This document shows, piece after piece, positions 17,931-28,180 of a DNA stretch of 44,106 nt. Below the pieces are notes generated by a model. The model did not search any database. It was given only the letters and a program-made list of their open reading frames with translations, and was not told the DNA's origin. Within the stretch, counting starts at the first letter, position 1; the number at the start of each line of letters is the position of its first letter. Both the position numbers and the translations under genes were made by a program. The stretch comes from CAZZKF01 sp964654995 (GTDB lineage Bacteria; Pseudomonadota; Alphaproteobacteria; CAZZKF01): positions 1 through 44,106 of the forward strand of contig CAZZKF010000016.1 of the NCBI GenBank assembly GCA_964654995.1, written 5' to 3'.

Positions 17931-19496
17931 TTACTCTTGCTCGCCGCCGTTGCCAGAAAGGCGCGAAATCAGCGCCTGCGCGCCCTGAACGGCGGTGCGC
18001 TGATGATAGAAGGCGAGACCGCGCATGCCGCCCAGTTCCTCGCCGCCGCCGGCCCGGCCGGGCCCGCCGTGCAGGCAGGACGGCATCACGTTGCCGTGCC
18101 CGGTGTGCGATTTTCCGATCGAGTCGCCCACAAACAGCAGACGTCCGTTCCACGGCGCCAAGGCCTGCGCCGTGCGCACGGCAAAATCATCGTCCGCGGT
18201 AAAGACCGAGGCCACCAGACAGCCGCGCGCGGCTGCCACCAGCGACCAGGCAGCGTCTTCATCCTTATAGGGCATGACCACGCAGACCGGACCGAAGGCC
18301 TCGATCTCGTGAACTTTTGCCGCCTCCTCAGGTGCATCGCAGGCCAGCAGGGTGGGCGGTACGAAGCAGCCGGTGTCCTTGTCCGCCCCCACCGGCGCGA
18401 AACCGTCCGGATCGCCGGTCAAACGGCGGGTCTCGGTCAACAGGGCGTCGATGGTCGCCAGCACATCGCTTTGCTGGGCCTTGTTGACCACCGGGCCCAT
18501 GCGTACATCTTCATTGCGGGGATCGCCGACGACAATGCGCCCGACGCGCGCCGCCAGGGCCTCGCAGGCCGCCTCATAGACACCGGCCGGCACCAGGGCG
18601 CGGCGGATGGCGGTGCATTTCTGGCCGGCCTTGACCGTCATCTCGCGCACCACTTCCCTGACGAACAGGGCGAATTCGGGCGAGTCCGGGCCTGCATCGG
18701 GACCCAGCAGGCTGGCGTTGATGCTGTCGGCCTCGACATTGAGCCGCGCCCCGGTCTCAAGGATGCGTGAATGCGCCCGAAGGCTGGCCGCGGTCGCAGC
18801 CGAGCCGGTAAAGGCGATCGCATCCTGGGCATCCACGTGATCGAGCAGATCACCGACCGCACCGCAGATCAGCGACAGGGCACCCTCGGGCAGCACACCG
18901 GCCGCGATCACGTCGCGGACCATGTCGTGGGCCAGCAGCGCCGTGGCGGTCGCCGGCTTGGCCACCACCGGCACGCCGGCGAGCAGGCTGACCGCGGCCT
19001 TCTCCCACAGACCCCAGGCCGGGAAATTGAAGGCGTTGATGTGAATTGCGGCGCCCTGCCGCGGCACCTGGACATGCACCGCCTGGAAGTCGCCGTCGCG
19101 CGACAGCGGCTCCGGCGCGCCATCCACCAGATAGGGCGCAGCGCCCAGGCCGGCGCCCAGCCGGGCGTAATATTTGAGGGTGAAGATGGCGCCGCCGATA
19201 TCCATGTCGGCATCCGCCCGGGTGTTGCCGGAATTGGCTTTGGCGGTCTCGACGTAGGCCGCATAGTTGGCCTTCAGGACATCGGCGATGGCACCAAGGA
19301 GCCCCGCGCGTTCGCCATAACCGAGCGCGCGCAGGGCCGGGCCGCCGACATCGCGGGCATAGGCCAGGCCGGCACCCAGATCAAGGCCGGCGGTGCTGGC
19401 GCGGGCCAGCACCTCACCGGTGGTCGGATCGGTCAGCGCTGCGCCGTCGCCGGCGCCGTCGCACCACTGGCCGCCGAGATAGGACTTGAGCTTCAT
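17931..19496 (-). CDS. boxD: 3,4-dehydroadipyl-CoA semialdehyde dehydrogenase (BoxD)
   Basis: A 521-residue aldehyde dehydrogenase of the PaaN/PaaZ/BoxD branch. Seen: KANSGNTRADADMDIGGAIFTLKYYA near residue 90, INAFNFPAWGLWEKAA at the usual substrate-anchoring site, AFTGSAATA for the cofactor, LNVEADSINASLLGPDA, the catalytic cysteine in VKAGQKCTAIRR, and the C-terminal LHGGPGRAGGGEELGG typical of this branch. BoxD oxidises the aldehyde released by BoxC to 3,4-dehydroadipyl-CoA with NADP+. It is the distal gene of a minus-strand set boxR-boxC-boxB-boxD, 48 bp after boxB, and ends 138 bp before the rrf2 start of the suf operon. Context and length make BoxD much likelier than PaaZ. Confidence 0.9.
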   Translation of the reverse strand: MKLKSYLGGQWCDGAGDGAALTDPTTGEVLARASTAGLDLGAGLAYARDVGGPALRALGYGERAGLLGAIADVLKANYAAYVETAKANSGNTRADADMDIGGAIFTLKYYARLGAGLGAAPYLVDGAPEPLSRDGDFQAVHVQVPRQGAAIHINAFNFPAWGLWEKAAVSLLAGVPVVAKPATATALLAHDMVRDVIAAGVLPEGALSLICGAVGDLLDHVDAQDAIAFTGSAATAASLRAHSRILETGARLNVEADSINASLLGPDAGPDSPEFALFVREVVREMTVKAGQKCTAIRRALVPAGVYEAACEALAARVGRIVVGDPRNEDVRMGPVVNKAQQSDVLATIDALLTETRRLTGDPDGFAPVGADKDTGCFVPPTLLACDAPEEAAKVHEIEAFGPVCVVMPYKDEDAAWSLVAAARGCLVASVFTADDDFAVRTAQALAPWNGRLLFVGDSIGKSHTGHGNVMPSCLHGGPGRAGGGEELGGMRGLAFYHQRTAVQGAQALISRLSGNGGEQE

Positions 19497-19544
19497 GGCG
19501 TTTCCCCCCGATACCTGTGCGCCGGCGACGATACGCTGATCCGC

Positions 19545-20960
<1,416 letters not shown>

Positions 20961-20963
20961 TGC

Positions 20964-22613
20964 TTAAACCCTTTTCCTGTCGAAATTCGTCCTCTCGCCC
21001 GTCCCGTAGACGCGCAGGGCACCTTGTTCGCCGACCGCGTTGGGACGCTGAAATATCCAGTTCTGCCAGGCCGACAGCCGGCCGAAGATTTTCGATTCCA
21101 TGGTCTCCGGCCCGCCAAAACGCAGGTTCGCTTCCATGCCGGTCAGCGCATCGGGCGAAAACGCCGTGCGTTCCTCGAGCGCGATGCGGACCTCATCCTC
21201 CCAGTCGATATCGTCGGGAATGAAGGTCACCAGGCCAAGTTCATCCGCGGCCTGGGCATCGAGCGCCCGGCCGATCTCGCCTTCCAGCTTGTTCACCTGA
21301 TCGGGGGCGCCCAGGAAGCGGCTTTCCAAGCGCGTCAATCCGTTGACCATGGGATAGGGACCGAAATTCATGGCCGTGAGCTGAACGGTTGCCGGCGGCC
21401 GGTTGTCGCCCTCGAACTGGCCGTCGAGCATGTAGGAGCGATCGGATGCCAGCGCCAGCTCCAGCAGGGTGCCGGCAAAGCAGCTTCCCGGCTCGATCAA
21501 CGCATAGATCGAACGCGACGAGACGTCGAGGCGCTTGAGCGAGCGCTTGAGATAGAGAGTGATCTCGCGTACCAGCCAGTCGTCGGCGTGTTCGGCCAGC
21601 AACGCATCCGCCGCGGCTACGCGGTCGGGGTCGCCGGTGGTGCGCATCACCCAGGTGCCGATCTGGTTTTCGTTGAGCCGCAGGTGCAGGACCACGTCAT
21701 CGAGCTCGCGGGCCAGCTTCAGCGGCCAGAAGTCGGCGCCCTGGGCGCGGATGCCGTCGAGCCCGTCGGGGAGATCGTCGCCGGGCGCGGCAATGGTGAA
21801 ATTGGCGAGGCTGCGGTCGCGGTCGATGTCGACGCTGATCAGATCGTAGCGGATGGTATCGCCATCGATGACCCGATTGAGCGGGGTCAGCGCCACGCCC
21901 TTCGCATCGTCGGGACGGTCGGATCGGGCGGCGAACTCGAGCGCGCGTTCACGGGCCACGTCCTGGAGCTTGGAGAGCGGCACGACCTCGTCGACCAGGT
22001 CCCAGTCGACCGCGCGCCGGCCCTTGATGCCTTCCTCGATGGTGCAGAAAAAATCCGAGCGGTCACGGCGCACCTTGCGCTTGTCGACCAGGCGGGTCAG
22101 CCCGCCGGTGCCCGGCAGCACGGCCAGAAGCGGGACTTCGGGGAGCGCCACCGAGGTCGCGCCGTCGTCGGCCATGATGATGTAATCACAGGCCAGCGCC
22201 AGCTCGTAGCCGCCGCCGGCACACGCGCCGTTGACCACGCACATGTAGGTCTGGCGCGAGTTCTCGGTCGCGTCCTCGATCGAATTGCGGGTCTCGTTGG
22301 TGAACTTGCAGAAATTGACCTTGTGGTCATGGGTGGCGCCGGCCAGCATCCGGATGTTGGCGCCAGCGCAGAAGATGCGCTCCTTGGCCGAGGTCAGAAT
22401 CACCGTCTTCACCTCGGGGTGCTCGAAGCGCAGCCGCTGGATGCAGTCGTAGAGCTCGATATCGACGCCCAGATCATAGGAATTGAGCTTGAGCTCGTAT
22501 CCGGGATTGAGGCCGCCGTCCTCGCTCACGTCCATGGCGACGGTGGCCACCGGTCCGTCGAACGTCACCTTCCAGTGACGGTAGCGGCTGGGATCGGTCT
22601 GAAAGTCAATCAT
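20964..22613 (-). CDS. boxC: Benzoyl-CoA-dihydrodiol lyase (BoxC)
   Basis: A 549-residue crotonase-superfamily enzyme that hydrolytically opens the epoxide ring to 3,4-dehydroadipyl-CoA semialdehyde and formate without oxygen. The CoA-binding crotonase core appears as TVILTSAKERIFCAGANIRML and VNGACAGGGYELALACDYIIMADD with the oxyanion glycines, followed by LPEVPLLAVLPGTGGLTRL. The second half is the BoxC-specific extension (ALIEPGSCFAGTLLELALASDRSYML, NFGPYPMVNGLTRLESRF). Its promoter region lies in the 69 bp between it and boxR and contains TATAAT overlapped by a TGCA-type site. Confidence 0.95.
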   Translation of the reverse strand: MIDFQTDPSRYRHWKVTFDGPVATVAMDVSEDGGLNPGYELKLNSYDLGVDIELYDCIQRLRFEHPEVKTVILTSAKERIFCAGANIRMLAGATHDHKVNFCKFTNETRNSIEDATENSRQTYMCVVNGACAGGGYELALACDYIIMADDGATSVALPEVPLLAVLPGTGGLTRLVDKRKVRRDRSDFFCTIEEGIKGRRAVDWDLVDEVVPLSKLQDVARERALEFAARSDRPDDAKGVALTPLNRVIDGDTIRYDLISVDIDRDRSLANFTIAAPGDDLPDGLDGIRAQGADFWPLKLARELDDVVLHLRLNENQIGTWVMRTTGDPDRVAAADALLAEHADDWLVREITLYLKRSLKRLDVSSRSIYALIEPGSCFAGTLLELALASDRSYMLDGQFEGDNRPPATVQLTAMNFGPYPMVNGLTRLESRFLGAPDQVNKLEGEIGRALDAQAADELGLVTFIPDDIDWEDEVRIALEERTAFSPDALTGMEANLRFGGPETMESKIFGRLSAWQNWIFQRPNAVGEQGALRVYGTGERTNFDRKRV

Positions 22614-22648
22614 GAGCCTGTGTTATCCTGCATGTCTCGATGGAAATA

Positions 22649-22692
22649 GGAATTATAATGCATAATCGATCAGGCGCAAGCATTAATTTGCA
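22649..22692 (-). promoter_or_regulatory. boxC promoter with two candidate BoxR sites
   Basis: Read on the minus strand, TGCA-AATTAA-TGCT (22692-22679) overlaps the end of boxR and TGCA-TTATAA-TTCC (22662-22649) follows 30 bp later, three helical turns. The second contains TATAAT (22657-22652), a plausible -10 with TTGCGC 16 bp upstream (22679-22674). BzdR/BoxR operators are described as built from TGCA repeats, so repression by BoxR and release by benzoyl-CoA is the expected mode. Confidence 0.55.
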
Positions 22693-23609
22693 TGTTGCTG
22701 CAGCACGATCTGGCCATCGATATGGCTGAGCACCTGGTCGAGGACCTGCTGTGGCGTCAGCCGCGTGGTGTCCACGGTGACGTCGGCCTTGGCATAGAGC
22801 GCCTCGCGCGAGCGCAGGATCCGGCGCAGATCCTCCATGGCTTCCGGGTTGCCGGCCATCGGGCGCGAATCCCCCTGGGCGATGACCCGGCGCATGTGTT
22901 CCTCGGGCGTTGCCTTGAGCCATACGGTCAGGCAGGCGGAGAGCAGCATTTCATAGGTCGCCGGATCCGAGACGCTGCCGCCGCCGGTGACGATCACCGC
23001 CCGCGGGTACTGATCGATGACCCGCTCCAGGCTGCGCCGTTCATAGCGGCGGTAAGCGGCCTGGCCGGAGAGCGAAAAAATCTCGTCCGTCTTCATGCCG
23101 ACATCGGCCTCGAGCTCGCGGGTCAGTTCGATGAACGGCAGGCTGAGACGCTCGGCAAGCAGCCGGCCGACGGTGGTCTTGCCGGCGCCGCGCAGGCCGA
23201 TCAGGGCGACCCGGCCGTGGCGCTCGCGGATCTTGCCGAAGTGCTGGGTCAGCAGCTCGCGCGCTTCCGCCAGCTGGCCGGGCTTGAGCCGACGCAGATA
23301 CTCCTCGATCAGGCTCAGCTCGATCGGCGGATCGTCGCCCTCGCGCACCATCTCGTTGAGCGGCATGTTCATGGCATAGGCAATCTGGCGCAACAGAATG
23401 ATCGAGATGTTGCCCTGGCCGGTCTCGAGCTGCGCGAGATAGCGCTCCGAGACGCCGGAATCCTGGGCCAGCGCACGCCGCGTCATGCCGCGCCGGGCCC
23501 GGGCATTGCGCACCCGCTCGCCAAGCTGGCGCAAGAAATCCTCATGCGGCACCGCGGCCGCACAGGGCCGGTTGTTTCGCTTCACTGCGGCTTGTGTTGC
23601 TCGGGCCAT
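22683..23609 (-). CDS. boxR: Benzoyl-CoA-responsive regulator BoxR (XRE domain plus shikimate-kinase-like domain)
   Basis: A 308-residue two-domain repressor. Residues about 26-83 form an XRE helix-turn-helix (LGERVRNARARRGMTRRALAQ, then SGVSERYLAQLETGQGNISI). Residues about 132-300 are a shikimate-kinase-like domain with Walker A GLRGAGKTTVGR at 138-149 and TGGGSVSD. This combination is the hallmark of BoxR/BzdR, which bind benzoyl-CoA in the kinase-like domain and regulate the box and bzd genes. The start at MARATQAAVK (23609) leaves the AT-rich operator region free; an in-frame ATG at 23702 would place coding sequence over that operator. Divergent from the DUF4863 gene. Confidence 0.93.
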   Translation of the reverse strand: MARATQAAVKRNNRPCAAAVPHEDFLRQLGERVRNARARRGMTRRALAQDSGVSERYLAQLETGQGNISIILLRQIAYAMNMPLNEMVREGDDPPIELSLIEEYLRRLKPGQLAEARELLTQHFGKIRERHGRVALIGLRGAGKTTVGRLLAERLSLPFIELTRELEADVGMKTDEIFSLSGQAAYRRYERRSLERVIDQYPRAVIVTGGGSVSDPATYEMLLSACLTVWLKATPEEHMRRVIAQGDSRPMAGNPEAMEDLRRILRSREALYAKADVTVDTTRLTPQQVLDQVLSHIDGQIVLQQHAN

Positions 23610-23648
23610 CTCGGTCTTCCAATCCTGCGAACCATACCCACGCAAATA

Positions 23649-23701
23649 TGCATTATAATGCTTTTTCGCTAGAAATCGAGGAAAACATGCAGTATATTTC
23701 A
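23649..23701. promoter_or_regulatory. boxR/DUF4863 divergent promoter region with BoxR-type sites
   Basis: TGCA-TTATAA-TGCT at 23649-23662 shares a 13-base identity (TATGCATTATAAT) with the boxC promoter site, and TGCA-GTATAT-TTCA follows at 23688-23701. The first site contains a TATAAT on each strand; on the minus strand it would serve boxR, 43 bp from its ATG. No convincing -35 element is seen. The two sites flank the centre of the 192-bp divergent region. Confidence 0.55.
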
Positions 23702-23801
23702 AATGCCTTGGGGCATGGCTTGCGCCCGGGCAGGGTTGTCCGACCGATCTGACGGCAAAGAATCAACAAGGCCGCGGGTCGCCAAACAGTTGGATGGGGA
23801 G

Positions 23802-24269
23802 ATGACGGTCGAGGAATTTACCGAATTGATGGTTCAGGTGACCGACCGGATCAAGGGCCGCACCCTGGATTCGGATCTGGCAGCCTATCTCAATACCGAA
23901 GTGCCGGCCGACGGGGATGTGTTCGCGGCGATCGAGGCGGCCTGCCTTGAGGCCATCGACGAGGGCTGGATGTGCAACCGCGAGGCCGGCGGCATTGCGT
24001 TTGGCCGGGTGATCAAGCCGGAGCCGCGGCTTGGTGGCTTCAGCGTCGACGTGGTGCGGATGAAGGACGTGAAGGGCCCGCATCACGTCCATCCCAACGG
24101 CGAGATCGACATGATCATGCCGATCACCGACGGCGCCCGCTTCGACAACCACGCCAAGGGCTGGTGCGTCTATCCTGCGGGCAGTGCCCATTACCCGACG
24201 GTCAGCGGCGGCGAGGCGCTGGTGCTCTATCTGCTGCCCGACGGCGCCATCGAGTTCACCGGCCAGTAG
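23802..24269 (+). CDS. DUF4863 / PnbB-like protein of the box cluster
   Basis: A 155-residue protein of the DUF4863 family, recognised by the sequence KPEPRLGGFSVDVVRMKDV, the PHHVHPNGEIDMIMPI cupin-like histidine/glutamate segment and the GWCVYPAGSAHYPTV block. As I recall, this family includes 4-hydroxylaminobenzoate lyase PnbB from nitrobenzoate degraders, and members recur beside box genes. The HxHxxGE pattern suggests a metal-binding cupin fold. The start is set at MTVEEFTEL (23802), behind a GGATGGGGAG stretch; the frame extends upstream to 23703 without homology. First gene of a plus-strand set with the benzoate-CoA ligase. The role in benzoate metabolism is unknown. Confidence 0.72.
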   Translation: MTVEEFTELMVQVTDRIKGRTLDSDLAAYLNTEVPADGDVFAAIEAACLEAIDEGWMCNREAGGIAFGRVIKPEPRLGGFSVDVVRMKDVKGPHHVHPNGEIDMIMPITDGARFDNHAKGWCVYPAGSAHYPTVSGGEALVLYLLPDGAIEFTGQ

Positions 24270-24300
24270 GCCGGGTCCAGCCGGCATCCAGCGTGGGATC

Positions 24301-25883
<1,583 letters not shown>

Positions 25884-25887
<4 letters not shown>

Positions 25888-26672
25888 GCGCGACTCCCGA
25901 ATATCTCGATCTTGGCGACCAGCGGCTCGAAGCCGTCTGGCACGGCCCCGGGCCGGATGATGCGCCAACCCTCGTCTTCCTCCACGAAGGTCTGGGCTGT
26001 GTCGGCATGTGGCGCGACTTTCCGGAAAAACTGGCGGCCGTCACCGGGCTCGGTGCGCTGGTCTATTCGCGCCGCGGCTATGGCCGCTCGGACCCCTGTG
26101 CCCTGCCGCGCCCGCTTGATTACATGCAGCGCCATGCCTCAACCACCCTGCCCCGGGTTCTCGAAGTTGCCGGGATCAAACGCGCCATTCTGGTCGGCCA
26201 TTCGGACGGCGCTTCGATCGCCCTGGTTTACGCCGGCGCGCAGGCCGAGGGCACGCGGCTCGCCGGGCTCATTCTGGAGGCGCCGCACGTCTTTTGCGAA
26301 GAGCTCTCGGTGCGCTCGATTGCACAGGCCCGCGAGGCTTATGAGACCGGGGATTTGCGCCGCCGCCTCGCCCGCTATCACGGTGACAACGTGGACTGTG
26401 CCTTCTGGGGCTGGAACCGGGCCTGGCTCGATCCCGCCTTCATGAACTGGAACATCGAGGACTATCTGCCCGCCATCCGGACCCCGGCGCTGATCATTCA
26501 GGGGCTCGACGATCAGTATGGCACCAAAGCCCAGGTGGACGCGATCGTCCATGGCTCGGGCGGCCCGGTGGAGGTGGTGATGCTGGACGACTGCGCACAT
26601 TCGCCCCACCGCGAGCAGGAGGCCAGGACGCTCGACGCCATGGCCGACTTTATCGGCCGGATCGTCGATTAA
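25884..26672 (+). CDS. Alpha/beta hydrolase coupled to benzoate-CoA ligase
   Basis: A 262-residue alpha/beta hydrolase. VFLHEGLGCVGMW forms the oxyanion loop, AILVGHSDGASIAL contains the nucleophile serine, IIQGLDDQYGT the acid and LDDCAHSPHREQ the histidine. The GTG start overlaps the ligase stop as GTGA, so it is made in step with the ligase. Hydrolases of this type recur in box clusters; proposed roles include a thioesterase or detoxification function for dead-end CoA thioesters or epoxides, unproven. No signal peptide. Convergent with the thioesterase gene, overlapping it by 4 bp. Confidence 0.8.
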
Positions 26673-27109
26673 CCGTCGCTTTCGGCATCCAATTTTCGGA
26701 AGTGTTCCTTGACGAACTCGGGGATCGGCCCGGCCCGCAGGCGATTGCGGTCCTCGGGGTCGCGCACCCCCCAGACATGCACCTCGGTGCCTTCGGCCAC
26801 CAGACGCTCACCGATATGAGCCTTGTGCTCCATCTCGAACGACTTGTGGCCCCAGCGCACCACCCGGGTGCTGAAGGTGAGCGTATCGCCCCAGCGCGCC
26901 GGCGTGCGAAACGTGCAGTGCGCATCCACCAGCGGCATGCCGAAGCTGTCGAATTCGCGCATCATGTCTTCCATGGGCAGGCCGCCGTTCTGGAAATAGG
27001 CCCAGGCGGCGCCGTCGAACCAGCGGAAAAACTGCGGATAATAGACGATGCCGGCGGGGTCGCATTCCGCCCAGCGGACGATCACCTCCCATTTGGAGAC
27101 GAAACTCAT
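26669..27109 (-). CDS. 4-hydroxybenzoyl-CoA thioesterase-like hotdog protein
   Basis: A 146-residue single-hotdog protein. The N-terminal signature VRWAECDPAGIVYYPQFFRWFD carries the catalytic aspartate (D in ECDPAG) of the Pseudomonas CBS-3 4-hydroxybenzoyl-CoA thioesterase class, and DAHCTFRTPARWGDTLTFSTRV follows. It probably hydrolyses aromatic acyl-CoAs, perhaps to free CoA when 4-hydroxybenzoyl-CoA accumulates. GGAGGAAGG precedes the ATG. It lies 72 bp after hcrB on the same strand and is likely the last gene of the hcr transcript. Specificity is inferred from family and context. Confidence 0.85.
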   Translation of the reverse strand: MSFVSKWEVIVRWAECDPAGIVYYPQFFRWFDGAAWAYFQNGGLPMEDMMREFDSFGMPLVDAHCTFRTPARWGDTLTFSTRVVRWGHKSFEMEHKAHIGERLVAEGTEVHVWGVRDPEDRNRLRAGPIPEFVKEHFRKLDAESDG

Positions 27110-27181
27110 CGGCCTTCCTCCAGCGCAGCATTGGCAAACGCGCCGGATATTAGAGGCGTTCCGTCCAGAGGGAAACGGAAA

Positions 27182-28168
27182 TCAGCCGCTCATCCCCTCG
27201 AACAGCTGTCGGGTCAGGCGCCGGGCGAGCACGCTGGCAACGCGCCGGCGATAGGTGCCGGGGGTAAACGTCGTCTTCATCGCCATGATCTGATCGCGCA
27301 TCAGATCGTCGAGCCGGGCCAGCACCTCGTCATCGAGCGGCCCGCCACAGAGTTCGTCTGTGCCCTCGATCAGAACCGGGCGCGGGTTGGTCCCGGTGAC
27401 CCCGATGCGCAGATCGGCGAGCACCTCGCCGTCGCGCTTCACGCCGACGGCGACCCCGGCCAGCGGATAATCGATCGAGCGGCGCACCCGCATTTTCTCA
27501 TAGCCGGTCACCAGGCCGGGCACATTGGCGAGATGCACGCGGGTGACGAACTCGCCCGGCTCCAGCGTCAGATAATTCTGGCCGTCGCCGGTATAGAGAT
27601 CAGGAAGCGCAAGCCGGCGCACACCCTCGGGGCCGGCAATCTCCAGCTCGGCCCCGTAGATCAGCAGCGCCGGGGCAAGATCGCCCGAAAAGGTGGCGAA
27701 ACAGACCTTGCTCTTGGGCGCCACATGGCACTGCGAGCCCTGGTACTTGAGGCAGTAGTTGTTGGACCGGCGCCACCATTCGCTCTGATTGTAATAGATG
27801 CAGCGGGTGTCCAGACAGATGTTGCCGCCGACCGTGCCCATCACCCGATGGGTCGGTCCGGCGATCGAATGGGCGGCCGCGGCGATCGCCGGATAATGGC
27901 GGGCAATCCCGGGGTGCTCGGCCACCTCCGCAATCCTGACCGAGGCACCGAGCGACAGGGTCTTTTCATCGACCTCGATAGCCTTGAGCTCGGCCACCCG
28001 GTTCATGTCGATCAGCACCTCCGGGTCATCACCGATGCCGCGGCGCAGGTTGACGATCAGGTCGGTGCCGCCGCCGACCAGCCGGCTGTTGGCATGCTCG
28101 GCGCGCGCTCTCACCACCTCGTCGAGGGTGCGCGGGCGGATCAGGCGGAAATCAGGCAACACATCCAT
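27182..28168 (-). CDS. hcrB: 4-hydroxybenzoyl-CoA reductase, FAD and extra [4Fe-4S] subunit (beta)
   Basis: A 328-residue FAD subunit of the xanthine-oxidase family. The FAD motifs are LVGGGTDLIVNLRRG (residues 30-44) and AGPTHRVMGTVGGNICLD (103-120). Diagnostic is an insertion holding C123, C139, C147 and C156. The spacings of 15, 7 and 8 residues are those of the four ligands (Cys122, 138, 146, 155) of the additional [4Fe-4S] cluster in Thauera aromatica HcrB, which ordinary xanthine dehydrogenases and CoxM proteins lack. This supports a true reductive enzyme dehydroxylating 4-hydroxybenzoyl-CoA to benzoyl-CoA. GGAG precedes the ATG. Order hcrC-hcrA-hcrB in transcription. Confidence 0.93.
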   Translation of the reverse strand: MDVLPDFRLIRPRTLDEVVRARAEHANSRLVGGGTDLIVNLRRGIGDDPEVLIDMNRVAELKAIEVDEKTLSLGASVRIAEVAEHPGIARHYPAIAAAAHSIAGPTHRVMGTVGGNICLDTRCIYYNQSEWWRRSNNYCLKYQGSQCHVAPKSKVCFATFSGDLAPALLIYGAELEIAGPEGVRRLALPDLYTGDGQNYLTLEPGEFVTRVHLANVPGLVTGYEKMRVRRSIDYPLAGVAVGVKRDGEVLADLRIGVTGTNPRPVLIEGTDELCGGPLDDEVLARLDDLMRDQIMAMKTTFTPGTYRRRVASVLARRLTRQLFEGMSG

Positions 28169-28180
28169 TTCGCCAACTCC

